A stretch of 64,000 nt of DNA from a bacterium (GTDB lineage: Bacteria > Sumerlaeota > Sumerlaeia > SLMS01 > JAHLLQ01). Each line of letters starts with the position of its first letter. The first letter of the stretch is position 1. Below the pieces are notes generated by a model. It did not search any database and had not been told where the DNA came from. It saw only the letters and a program-made list of their open reading frames with translations. The stretch lies in the NCBI GenBank assembly GCA_020444065.1, contig JAHLLQ010000002.1, positions 1-64,000 on the forward strand, written 5' to 3'. Made by a program: the position numbers and the translations under genes. Shown one piece after another: positions 28,389 through 37,007 of the stretch.

Positions 28389-28862
28389 TTAGGCCAGTTC
28401 GTCCCGCCAGTTTTCGATCTCGCGTTTGAGCAGACCAAGCTCTTCGCGCACGCGGCGGATGCGATCGAGTTGATCCTCGGAGAGTCCGGTCTCCTTGGCA
28501 TCGAAAGTCGGCGTGGCGGAATCGACGCCGTCCGGCGGTTCCGCGTCGTCGAACAGGTCCTGGACCTTCTGGGACTTCTTGGGGCGCGTTACGGTGCGAG
28601 TTCCGCCACGGCCGCTGGATTTCTCTTCCTTCAACTTCTCCACGGCACCGGCGATTGTGTACTTCTCCTCGTACAGCAACTCGCGAATCCGCAGCAGGAC
28701 ATCGATGTCCTTCTGGCGATAGCGCCGTTGGTCGCTTCCGTCCTTCTCCGGAGCCAACTGCGGAAAGCGTGTTTCCCAGTACCGCAGCACGTACGGCTCG
28801 ACTCCGATGATGTTGGCGACCTCGTTGATGCGGTAGAACAGCTTCTTCGGATACGTCGTCAT
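28389..28862 (-). CDS. MerR family transcriptional regulator
   Basis: A 157-residue protein. Residues 8-75 form the MerR winged helix (YRINEVANIIGVEPYVLRYWETRFP then YRQKDIDVLLRIRELL). This version, with a WET RFPQL recognition loop and a C-terminal short coiled coil, resembles the MlrA/HspR-like group that lacks a metal or drug-binding domain. The C-terminal 80 residues are charged and partly disordered. Targets unknown; downstream of lysA in opposite orientation and upstream of nothing obvious. Confidence 0.9.
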   Translation of the reverse strand: MTTYPKKLFYRINEVANIIGVEPYVLRYWETRFPQLAPEKDGSDQRRYRQKDIDVLLRIRELLYEEKYTIAGAVEKLKEEKSSGRGGTRTVTRPKKSQKVQDLFDDAEPPDGVDSATPTFDAKETGLSEDQLDRIRRVREELGLLKREIENWRDELA

Positions 28863-28930
28863 CGCGGGGCGGACTCCAGAATTCTGTGGTCAGGCTAGTT
28901 ATTGGGTCCCGGCGCCTTGGTTCTCAACGA

Positions 28931-28959
28931 AAAAAGACGCCCCGGGCGTGCCGGGGCAT
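28931..28959 (-). terminator. Rho-independent terminator of psd
   Basis: A GC-rich 7-bp stem (28939-28945 with 28951-28957, GCCCCGG type) followed on the minus strand by a run of six T. It lies 90 bp past the psd stop. Confidence 0.8.
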
Positions 28960-29047
28960 CGGAATGACGTGATTGACGACGGGTGTCGGGGGCTGACGAA
29001 CGGCAAATCCCTCAAAAATCCGAACGCAGTCTTCTCCAGAATCGGAA

Positions 29048-29770
29048 TCAGCTCACTGCCGCGACCTTCTCGTTCGCTTCCATGGACTCGCGGCTTGGAC
29101 GGCGCCCCTTGCGGACGTCTTCCTCGAATAGCACTGCCAGACACGTCTCGCCGCCGACCACCTTCTGGCCGGGTTCGACCTTCACTGTCGCATCCAGAGG
29201 CAGGAACAACTCCACCCGCGAACCGAACTGGATCAGGCCGTAGCGCTCGCCGTGCTCCAGCGAATCGCCCTTCTTCACATCGCAGACGATCCGGCGAGCG
29301 ATCGCGCCGGCGATCTGGCGGATGCCGAACACACCCTCTTCGCTCTCCAGCCAGATCGTGCACTGCTCGTTTTCCTCGCTGCACTTCTCGTTCATGGCAT
29401 TCAGGTAACGGCCCTCCTTGCGGATGACCTCGATCACCTTGCCGGCATGGCTGGCGCGCTGGATGTGAACGTTGAAGATGTTCAGGAAGATCGCGACGCG
29501 CAAGGCCCGCCCGTCCGGCATCTGCTCGCAGGGCACCTCGATCACGGAGACCACCTTGCCGTCCGCCGGCGAAACCATTCCGCCCGGGATGTTTGGCACG
29601 CGGCGACGCGGGTCGCGGAAGAAATACAACACATAAAGCCCCAGGATGGCGAAAACGATCGCGAACGGCCAATAGAAGATGGCCGCGATGATCGTCAGCA
29701 CCGCCAGGGGAACGAAGAACTTCCAGGCAGGAGCCGCGACATTGATCGCAGGCTCTCGGTGACTAGGCAT
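29048..29770 (-). CDS. psd: Phosphatidylserine decarboxylase proenzyme
   Basis: A 240-residue membrane enzyme that makes phosphatidylethanolamine. Two hydrophobic helices (about 15-50) are followed by FFRDPRR and VSPADGKVV. The processing site reads FGSR (the G-S bond that yields the pyruvoyl group) in LIQFGSRVELFLP, as in the short archaeal/Gram-positive-type Psd rather than the LGST of E. coli. Length matches that short class. No pssA lies beside it. Confidence 0.92.
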   Translation of the reverse strand: MPSHREPAINVAAPAWKFFVPLAVLTIIAAIFYWPFAIVFAILGLYVLYFFRDPRRRVPNIPGGMVSPADGKVVSVIEVPCEQMPDGRALRVAIFLNIFNVHIQRASHAGKVIEVIRKEGRYLNAMNEKCSEENEQCTIWLESEEGVFGIRQIAGAIARRIVCDVKKGDSLEHGERYGLIQFGSRVELFLPLDATVKVEPGQKVVGGETCLAVLFEEDVRKGRRPSRESMEANEKVAAVS

Positions 29771-29989
29771 GAAAAATCAACAGTCCTTTCAAACTCAGGT
29801 TCGGCCTGTGGGGCGAACCGGTACTCTCACGCGTCTAGCAATTGCTGGGCTAGAACAGGCTGGGGCGATGCGCAAGGCCAGGATGGGATGGCACTCGGCT
29901 GATGACTCGCCCGACCGCGCTGAGAACTAAATATACTAGTGTCAATGCGGTGCGAGCCCCCAGCATACGCTCCAAGTTCGGCTTTGGTC
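29771..29989. other. Intergenic region upstream of psd
   Basis: 219 bp. Some AT-rich sequence occurs around 29925-29945 (a TATACTAG stretch), with TTGACA on the minus strand close to it but at the wrong spacing for a confident promoter. No RNA gene seen. Confidence 0.5.
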
Positions 29990-30415
29990 TCAAGAAAATC
30001 GAAACCACGCCTGGTAAAACATGATCCAAGCAGCGATCGAAATGCCGCAAAGACTGTGCAGGAAATCAACACGACGGAATTGACGGGTGCCGCTACGCAA
30101 CTGGTGGATTTCATCCATGTAGGCCCCAATGGCCGCGATAACCCCAATAATCACAGCTCTCCAGGGGTGCCACGCAAGGATTCCGTCCCCAAACCACGAG
30201 TCCCAGCACCAATACGAGATCAGGAAGAGTCCACCGAACTCAATGTAGTGCGCCGATGCGCGGAATTTCCCATGGTGGCGATTTAGCCACTCGTAAATCT
30301 TGGGGCGGCTGCGCACCCGATCGATCCAGGCCTGCGTCTGAGCGCGTCCAAATGATCCAGATCCGAGGACCCAGATGATGGCACCAATGATGAGCAGAGC
30401 AACGGCAGGCAGCAC
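29990..30415 (-). CDS. VanZ-like membrane protein
   Basis: A 141-residue protein with four hydrophobic segments and AAIGAYMDEIHQLRSGTRQFRRVDFLHSLCG, matching the DEIHQ...R..D pattern of VanZ-like proteins. VanZ is linked to teicoplanin resistance, but most chromosomal VanZ-like proteins have no known function. Neighbours (psd, GHL10) give no clear clue. Confidence 0.72.
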   Translation of the reverse strand: MLPAVALLIIGAIIWVLGSGSFGRAQTQAWIDRVRSRPKIYEWLNRHHGKFRASAHYIEFGGLFLISYWCWDSWFGDGILAWHPWRAVIIGVIAAIGAYMDEIHQLRSGTRQFRRVDFLHSLCGISIAAWIMFYQAWFRFS

Positions 30416-30560
30416 GAGCGACTCCCAGTCAAACGTCCGAAGAAGCTAGGGAGCCCCGGCGCCTCACCTCAAGGGGTAATCCCCCCGCTGAACTTCTTGA
30501 CAGTGTTCTCTGAAAACCGCCACGCAAACGGGAACTAGACCTGTGGGGTTTTGAGCGTTG

Positions 30561-32186
30561 ATGATCTCCCGCCGCCGCCTGTTCCTGCTGATGATTCTCT
30601 GGCCGATTGTGGCGGCCATGGTGCTGGCTGCACCCATCGTTCTGAAGAACGGCCGCGTGCTGGACGGCCGCATCGTGGCTGTCAATGGCGACGTGGTGCA
30701 GATCGCCCTCGGCGACGAGACCATTCGCCTGCCCCGAGCCCAAGTCCGCGAGACGTCGCTCTTGAGCAAGAACCTGGAACAAGCCAACCGCCAGCACCTT
30801 CACCCCGCCGGAGAAATCCGCGCCGCGTGGGTGACGCGTTTCGAGTGGCCCGTGAAGAACGACCCCGCTGCCACCCGCGCCAACATCATCGAGTCGATGG
30901 AGATCCTGGCGCGCAACGGTTTCAACACCGTATTCTTCCAGGTTCGCGGCCAGGCCGACGTCCTCTATCCATCGCCCTACGAACCGTGGTCCCCGCTGAT
31001 CGGCGGAGACCCTGGATTCGATCCGTTGGCGCTCGCGATCGAGGAAGCACACAAGCGTGGCATTGCCCTGCATGCTTACATGAATGTCTATCCCGTATGG
31101 CAGTGGGAAGAGGATCAGCCCTGGCCTGCCCGTGGAACGAAGCCCATCCACCCGTTCTATGTCGTGATGGGCAACGGCGGGCGGAAAGACTGGGGAATCA
31201 AACGCGCAGACGGGCAGCCGCCGGACTTTCAGGACATTGATCGTTATTTCTACTTCTCGCCTGGCAACCCTGAGGTCCAGGCCTACATCCGCCGCGTCGT
31301 CATGGACGTCGTGCGGCGTTACGATGTCGATGGCATCCACGTGGACCGCGTGCGGTATCCGCTGGCCGACACAAGCCATGACGACGTTTCGGAGGCACGC
31401 TTCAAAGGTGCCGGCAATCCGGAGAAGCTGGACTGGGAATCCTGGCAGCGCGACCAGGTCACGCGGCTGCTTGAGACGTTGAAAGCGCAGATCAATGAAG
31501 AGAAACCCGGCCTGCCTTTGACAGCGGCTGTTTGGGGCATCTGCGATAACACCCGTCTTCCCGGCTACAAGCAGTTCTCCTCCGGCTATCACCAGTTCTA
31601 CCAGGACTCCCTTGGCTGGCTGCGTCGGGGAACGGTGGACGGCGTCTGTCCGATGATCTACTGGCCGGAGGCAAGGATTCCCGGTAAACCGGTATTTGGC
31701 GAACTGGCGCGGGATTTCGCCGGCGAAGCCTCGGGCATGCGAATCCTCCCGGGCATGGGCGGCAATCACCTGGATAGTTGGAGCGAACTCTCGCGCGAAT
31801 GGCGGGTCGCCGATTCGACCGGAAACGGCGGATCGATCTTCTCGCTGACTCGGATGCGCCAGCACGACGGGAGCTATCCCGCGCTCTTCGGTTCGGCATC
31901 TTCCGGGCGAGGTGCATTGGCGACCCAGCGCACGCAACTCGCCTCTCATGTGCTCGTCACCGTAGTGGACGGTTCTGGCAATCCAGTCGTCGATGCCACC
32001 GTCCGCATGGCTGATCGCAGCAGCCCCGGCGTGACCGCCGCGGACGGCCGTTGCGCGTTTCTGGAAGTTCCGAAGGGCAAACCCCTCGCGATTTCAGCCT
32101 CCAAGCGCGGCAAAGGAACTGCCGCCGGCAAGGCACTGATCAATCAGCCGGGAACAGAAACGGTCAGGTTGGTTTTGGGGCAGTAG
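30561..32186 (+). CDS. Secreted GHL10-type glycoside hydrolase with a C-terminal carboxypeptidase-regulatory-like domain
   Basis: A 541-residue protein with a signal peptide (about 1-28). A small N-terminal beta module (IVLKNGRVLDGRIVAVNGD) is followed by a GHL10 (DUF187, YngK-like) barrel: IRAAWVTRFEW, NGFNTVFFQVRGQADVLYPS, YDVDGIHVDRVRYP, and YWPEARIP. Residues about 460-540 resemble a carboxypeptidase-regulatory beta domain (VLVTVVDGSGNPVVDATVRMADR). Related enzymes act on cell-wall or plant polysaccharides; substrate cannot be read. ATG 30561 chosen; an adjacent in-frame TTG at 30558 is possible. Confidence 0.85.
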   Translation: MISRRRLFLLMILWPIVAAMVLAAPIVLKNGRVLDGRIVAVNGDVVQIALGDETIRLPRAQVRETSLLSKNLEQANRQHLHPAGEIRAAWVTRFEWPVKNDPAATRANIIESMEILARNGFNTVFFQVRGQADVLYPSPYEPWSPLIGGDPGFDPLALAIEEAHKRGIALHAYMNVYPVWQWEEDQPWPARGTKPIHPFYVVMGNGGRKDWGIKRADGQPPDFQDIDRYFYFSPGNPEVQAYIRRVVMDVVRRYDVDGIHVDRVRYPLADTSHDDVSEARFKGAGNPEKLDWESWQRDQVTRLLETLKAQINEEKPGLPLTAAVWGICDNTRLPGYKQFSSGYHQFYQDSLGWLRRGTVDGVCPMIYWPEARIPGKPVFGELARDFAGEASGMRILPGMGGNHLDSWSELSREWRVADSTGNGGSIFSLTRMRQHDGSYPALFGSASSGRGALATQRTQLASHVLVTVVDGSGNPVVDATVRMADRSSPGVTAADGRCAFLEVPKGKPLAISASKRGKGTAAGKALINQPGTETVRLVLGQ

Positions 32187-32201
32187 GGGGAAGAAGGGGC
32201 C

Positions 32202-32471
32202 TCACATCAGGCCCTTCACGAGATTCCCGACTGCGTTCCCGAACGTCTGGTACTCTCCAAACAGAACAAGTCCGCAGAGCAGCAGGAAGAAGAGAATCTT
32301 CATCTCCGCCCACCAGTCTTCCATCAATTCACCGCTCAGGAATGACCAGAAGTCGGGCTTCAACCAGAAGATGATGGATTCGAAGAAATCCCCCCATCCA
32401 TCGAAGACGACCCACCCGATCAAAAAATAGACAGGGATATTCAGAATTGCGAGCGCAATCAAGCCTTCCAA
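32202..32471 (-). CDS. Small membrane protein of unknown function
   Basis: An 89-residue protein with two clear hydrophobic segments (about 5-25 and 58-78) separated by a Trp/Phe-rich amphipathic stretch containing FWLKPDFWSF. Start is a TTG at 32469-32471 with an AAAGGAGG site at a good distance, which makes the small gene credible. Its spacing to the kinase gene upstream on the same strand suggests a short intergenic link. No known family recognised. Confidence 0.6.
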   Translation of the reverse strand: MEGLIALAILNIPVYFLIGWVVFDGWGDFFESIIFWLKPDFWSFLSGELMEDWWAEMKILFFLLLCGLVLFGEYQTFGNAVGNLVKGLM

Positions 32472-32533
32472 ATCGTGCCTCCTTTAGGATTTACTATCCC
32501 TACCCTCGCAGGCGGACGATATTCAAGACGCTC

Positions 32534-33955
32534 CTATCGCAGTGGCAGCACGAGGCGAACGATCGTTCCTACGCCCCTGGAGCTTTCTGCGCTCAAGCTC
32601 CCTCCCGCAGCTTCGACAAGCGAACGGCTGAGTGAAAGACCCAGTCCCGTTCCTTCCGGCCTTGTTGTGAAGAACGGATCGAACACCTGAGCTAGTGTGG
32701 CAGCGTCCATGCCGGGGCCGTCGTCCTCGATCTCGACGACAGCAGTGCGTTTCTCGCGCCGCGTTCGCACGGTGATGCGTCCGCCTTTCTCGCCCAGCGC
32801 ATCGCTCGCATTCTGCAGGACATTCAGCAGCACCTGGCGCAGGCGATTCTCGCCAAACACGACACTCAGATCGCCCGTGCCACACAGCAATTCGATCTCG
32901 ACTTGAGGCGGCAGCCCCTTGCGGAAGAGTTTCACTGTCTGGTCCGTGGCGGTGGCGAGATCGAGTGGACCACCCTCAGAGCGCGGCGTTTCGCGCCCGA
33001 AGTCGAGGAACTGATCCGACAACTCGCGCAGGCGAACCGTTTCTTCCTGGAGATCGCTCGACAACGCTTCCAGGCGACGGCGCGCTTCCGGATCCTTCAC
33101 CTCGTGAATGGTGGCGGCCAGTTCCTCCACCGAGAGCTGAATAATCCCGAGCGGATTGCGGATCTCGTGAGCAATCCCGGCAGTCGCCGTGCCCAATGCG
33201 CGCAGGCGATCGCTCTGGTCGGCCATTCGTTCCGCCAGAACTGCGCGCTTGATCAGGCGAGATAGCGCCAACCACAACGCCACGATAAGCGCCGTTGCCA
33301 GCAGCGTTGCGACTGTCAGGCGACGAATCTGCTGACGACCGGGGAACGTATTGAGCCGCTCCGAAGTCAAGCGCAGCAGCGCGATCACTGTGCCGTCCTC
33401 TGAACGCAGAGGCTGGTAGGTTCGCTTCGTTCGATCCTCTCGATTGATGACATTAGAGACGCGCTGGCCGGTCGCGGCCCTTGCCATCAAGTCCGCATCC
33501 TCTTCAACGCCCGCCGCCATTGCACCATCCAGATGAAACCCCGATTCATCCAGCAGGAGCTTCCCGTCCAGCGAGAGCACCTCTGCGTTGAAAGTCTCAG
33601 CCCCTTTCGAGACGTCTGCGATCGATCGCTGCAGCGCATTGGCCGACGGAATATCCAACCCTGCGTAGTAGACGAGCGTCTCGATGTTCGTTGTTTCTGC
33701 CGTGGGATCGAAGGAGGCTTCGAGGATGAAGAGATTGCCGTACGGAATCGCACCGGCAATCAGCGCCGCTCCTGTTTCCAGACTTTCTTCCAGCAAGTGC
33801 TCTTGCGTACGAAGCACATTTCGCAGAATCGCCCACGCACCCAGATTCAGCAGCAGGAGCAGAATGGCGAGCACACCCAGAGCCACGCGAGCGACGTGTC
33901 CCGCATCGCGGCGGAACAGCTTCTCCTTCGGTCGGGGTTTGACTTCTTGGGGCAC
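32534..33955 (-). CDS. Membrane sensor histidine kinase (NtrB-like)
   Basis: A 473-residue kinase. One N-terminal helix, an extracytoplasmic sensor region (about 50-225), a second helix (about 230-255), then HisKA (GIAHEIRNPLG, phosphorylation His) and HATPase: N box QVLLNVLQNASDALG, G1 DDGPGM, G2 GTGLGLS. This arrangement resembles NtrB/ZraS-type kinases that pair with sigma-54 regulators. GTG 33953-33955 is chosen because AAAGGT lies 6 nt upstream; an upstream TTG at 34015 would add 20 residues without support. No regulator gene beside it; the REC-NTF2 protein at 19283 is the only receiver in the window. Confidence 0.9.
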   Translation of the reverse strand: MPQEVKPRPKEKLFRRDAGHVARVALGVLAILLLLLNLGAWAILRNVLRTQEHLLEESLETGAALIAGAIPYGNLFILEASFDPTAETTNIETLVYYAGLDIPSANALQRSIADVSKGAETFNAEVLSLDGKLLLDESGFHLDGAMAAGVEEDADLMARAATGQRVSNVINREDRTKRTYQPLRSEDGTVIALLRLTSERLNTFPGRQQIRRLTVATLLATALIVALWLALSRLIKRAVLAERMADQSDRLRALGTATAGIAHEIRNPLGIIQLSVEELAATIHEVKDPEARRRLEALSSDLQEETVRLRELSDQFLDFGRETPRSEGGPLDLATATDQTVKLFRKGLPPQVEIELLCGTGDLSVVFGENRLRQVLLNVLQNASDALGEKGGRITVRTRREKRTAVVEIEDDGPGMDAATLAQVFDPFFTTRPEGTGLGLSLSRSLVEAAGGSLSAESSRGVGTIVRLVLPLR

Positions 33956-34032
33956 TCGGCGACCTTTCAGTCCACAGTAGAATCCATCATCGGTGCGATT
34001 TAGCAGCGGAACCAATCGAAAAGCCGCTCTGG

Positions 34033-35133
34033 TCAGTCGCTGTAAAGCTCCAGCGTCCGATCGATCATCGCGCGCAAGCTGAAGCGTTCTGCATCCGCGC
34101 GATTGTTGTCGGCCATCGCATGCCGGAGTTCCTCATTCTCCAAAAGGCGTCGACAGGCGGCCGTGAACGCCTCCACATCGCCGGGAGGTACGATCAGGCC
34201 GTTTCGCTCCTCGTGCAGCGCCTCACGCGCTCCTCCCACGTCCGTATGGACGATCGCGATGCCGGAAGCCATTGCCTCGATCGTCGCATAGGAGAATCCC
34301 TCCGAATTCGAGGACAAAACATAGATATCCGAACCGCACAACAGGCGCGGCACATCGTTGCGCAATCCAGCCAGGACCACGCGCTGCTCGAGGCCGTGAC
34401 GCTCGATCGCCTTCTGCAGCAACTCCCGCCGATCGCCCTCGCCCGCGATCAGGAGATGCGCCATGGGGAAATCGTCCTTCAGCGCAGCCATCGCCTTGAC
34501 CATTATCTCCTGGTTTTTCACGCGCGAGAGCCGTCCCGCCGCAAACAGAAGGAGGCTATCTGGCGGCAGGCCGAATTCTTCCCGCACCGCAGCGCGAGTC
34601 GCCTTCCGCTCGGGACAAGCGAACCGTTCCGTTTCGATCCCGTTGTAGATGAGATGAAGGCGCGGGATCTCCCACGGTGCCAGGGCCTTTCGTACATCCG
34701 CCGCGACCGATTCGGAAACCACGATCGTACCGGTTCGCAGTCGCGCGGCGATGCGTTCCGCGCGGACCTTCCCCCGGCCGCGAATGGAGTCGATGGAATG
34801 AACCTGGGCGAAGATCTTCGGCACGCGGGCCAGCCACGCGGCGAATGTCGCGGGGATGTTCTGGCGAAACTTGTGTGAGTGCACTACATCGGGCCGTTCC
34901 CGCCGGAACAACCGGGAAAGGCGCCAGATGTCTCGCGCACTGCGCCAGTGCCGCATCGGAAAGACGTCCACGCGTGCTCCCGACTCACGGACCTTTGCCG
35001 CGAGTTCGCCCTCTTCTTCCGTGCACAGGACCAATACCTCGTGGCCGCGGGCAACCAGTTCGGCCGCCGCGAGGACCTCGCCTCGCTGCACGCCGCCATG
35101 ACTCAGTTTGTCCACGACACGGATGATCTTCAT
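34033..35133 (-). CDS. Glycosyltransferase family 4 (GT-B)
   Basis: A 366-residue cytoplasmic transferase with an N-terminal KLSHGGVQRGE loop and a C-terminal donor domain: AAGRLSRVKNQ, AGEGDRRELLQ, and E-x7-E in EGFSYATIEAMASG. Typical of enzymes building lipopolysaccharide or other surface glycans. No cluster of sugar genes around it, so acceptor and donor cannot be given. Confidence 0.92.
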   Translation of the reverse strand: MKIIRVVDKLSHGGVQRGEVLAAAELVARGHEVLVLCTEEEGELAAKVRESGARVDVFPMRHWRSARDIWRLSRLFRRERPDVVHSHKFRQNIPATFAAWLARVPKIFAQVHSIDSIRGRGKVRAERIAARLRTGTIVVSESVAADVRKALAPWEIPRLHLIYNGIETERFACPERKATRAAVREEFGLPPDSLLLFAAGRLSRVKNQEIMVKAMAALKDDFPMAHLLIAGEGDRRELLQKAIERHGLEQRVVLAGLRNDVPRLLCGSDIYVLSSNSEGFSYATIEAMASGIAIVHTDVGGAREALHEERNGLIVPPGDVEAFTAACRRLLENEELRHAMADNNRADAERFSLRAMIDRTLELYSD

Positions 35134-35203
35134 TCCTCAACGGAATCCCTGAACGCCAGACCGCGTCCAGCAGAAAACCCTATTTGACTACAGCCACGAA
35201 CGT

Positions 35204-35235
35204 GAATCGCCCCCGGCTTGCACCGGGGGCGATTC
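35204..35235 (-). terminator. Terminator hairpin downstream of ftsZ
   Basis: A perfect 13-bp stem (35204-35216 with 35223-35235, GAATCGCCCCCGG type) and a 6-nt loop, 31 bp past the ftsZ stop. No T tract, so it may need a factor. Confidence 0.75.
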
Positions 35236-35265
35236 GACAGGAGATGCGGTGGGTGACTTCAGGGA

Positions 35266-36735
35266 TCAGTCAAACAGGCTGCGGCGACGACGCAGGAAGG
35301 CCGGCGTATCGTAGTCGTCCTCCTGGGCCTTTTCTTCGCCGACAGGGCTGTACTGCGGCACGCTGGGTGCCGGCTCGTCGTGGCGCTGGGCTTTCACGCG
35401 CGGCTCGTGGGAGGCGTGCTGTGGGTTCGCCGGCCGGACAGCCGGTCCACCGTTCACGCGGGGCCGGGCAACACGGATCGGAGGCTGCTCCGCCCGACGC
35501 GGACGCTCGGGCTCGGACTCGCCATCCTCTTCCATCATGCTTTCCAGGGCCTCACGAAGGGAGGATTGCTTCGGGCGCTCAGGCTCGACGCGCCGCGGGC
35601 GGGATTTTGGAGATTCTTCCCGAAAGATCGGATTATCGTCGAGTTCATCCTCGACGGAGATTTCTTCTTCCATCTCGGCCATCGGAGCCGGCGTGTCCGG
35701 CTTGGTCAGGCGAGACGGCGGGGCAGTCGGCGCGGACTTGAATGCTTGCTCCAACTCGCGCCGGCGATGGAGCTCATCGCTAAAACCCGTGGCGATCAAC
35801 GTCACGCGCATCGAATCTTCAAGCGACTCGTCGATCACCGCGCCGAAGATGATCTCCGCATCCGGATCGGCCGCTTCGGCAACCAGGTTGGTTGCTTCGC
35901 TGACCTCGGCCAGAGTCATGTCCGGGCCGCCGGTGATGCAGATCAGGACGCCCGTGGCGCCGTCGATCACGACCTTGTCCAGCAGCGGGCTGTTGGTGGC
36001 CTTCTTGACCGCTTCCGTGGCGCGGGACTCGCCCTTGCCAAGGCCAACGCCCATCACGGCGCCACCGCGGCCGCCCATGATCGTGTGGATGTCGTTGAAA
36101 TCGACGTTGATCAGGCCCGGTGTCGTGACCAGGTCGCTGATCGAAGCGACCGCCTGGCTCAAGACCTTGTCGGCGGTCGCGAAGGCATCCTTCATCGGAA
36201 CCTTCGGGCCGACGACCTCGAGCAGGCGCTCGTTGTTGATGACGATCATCGTGTCGGAGGCGTCGCGCAGCTTCTCGAGGCCTTCGAGGGCCGACTTCGT
36301 GCGGCGGGGGCCCTCAAACTTGAAGGGCCGCGTTACGACGGTCACGGTCAGGATGCCAAGTTCCTTGGCAATCCGGGCGATCACGGGAGCGGCGCCCGTA
36401 CCGGTGCCGCCACCCAGGCCGGCTGTCACGAACACGATGTCCGCGCCTGTCAGCGTCTCGATCATCATTTCGCGGGCGTCTTCCATACAACGTTCGCCCA
36501 GCGACGGATCGGCGCCGCAGCCACGGCCCATCGTCAGTTCAGCGCCGATCTGGATACGATTCGGGCACTTGCTGCGCTTCAGAGCCTGCAAGTCGGAGTT
36601 GATAACGAAGAATTCGACGTTCTGGAGGCCCAGGTCGAACATAGAATCGACGGCATTACAGCCTCCGCCGCCGACACCGACAACTTTGATTCGCGCGAAC
36701 CCTGCGGGCTCGTCTTCAAGAACAAATTCTGGCAT
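35266..36735 (-). CDS. ftsZ: Cell division GTPase FtsZ
   Basis: A 489-residue tubulin homologue that forms the division ring. GGGTGTG is at 108-114, and the T7 loop and GLINVDFNDI region are intact. After residue 320 comes a long charged, Arg/Pro-rich linker, then the conserved C-terminal peptide DTPAFLRRRRSLFD, which in FtsZ binds FtsA/ZipA-like anchors. A GAGGAGA site precedes ATG 36735. It is not in a dcw cluster: its neighbours are a glycosyltransferase and a polysaccharide lyase-like gene. Its presence argues against a typical planctomycete. Confidence 0.97.
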   Translation of the reverse strand: MPEFVLEDEPAGFARIKVVGVGGGGCNAVDSMFDLGLQNVEFFVINSDLQALKRSKCPNRIQIGAELTMGRGCGADPSLGERCMEDAREMMIETLTGADIVFVTAGLGGGTGTGAAPVIARIAKELGILTVTVVTRPFKFEGPRRTKSALEGLEKLRDASDTMIVINNERLLEVVGPKVPMKDAFATADKVLSQAVASISDLVTTPGLINVDFNDIHTIMGGRGGAVMGVGLGKGESRATEAVKKATNSPLLDKVVIDGATGVLICITGGPDMTLAEVSEATNLVAEAADPDAEIIFGAVIDESLEDSMRVTLIATGFSDELHRRRELEQAFKSAPTAPPSRLTKPDTPAPMAEMEEEISVEDELDDNPIFREESPKSRPRRVEPERPKQSSLREALESMMEEDGESEPERPRRAEQPPIRVARPRVNGGPAVRPANPQHASHEPRVKAQRHDEPAPSVPQYSPVGEEKAQEDDYDTPAFLRRRRSLFD

Positions 36736-37007
36736 GGTACTCTCCTCGGGAGCGGGAAGATTTCGAACAGGATCGGGGAATATGGAACAGGTGCTGCCCG
36801 GTGCAGGGAAGTTCGTCTAGTTGGCGATGCCTCCTTAGAAAAATCCCAAGTGGAAGTCAGACCTTGACCACACTCGTTTCGAAAAGGGCACGGAGGCACC
36901 CAACAGTGTCAAGTACTTGTTGCGAGAAATTGGCGGAAAAAGCCGTCAATCCAATGAGAACGCAAATTCGGAGCACAAATCCCGCTTCGTCCCTGCGAAT
37001 ACGGCCT

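Noticed and set aside
29990-30415. Glycopeptide resistance gene
   Set aside because: Only VanZ-like similarity is present; no VanA/H/X or regulators accompany it.
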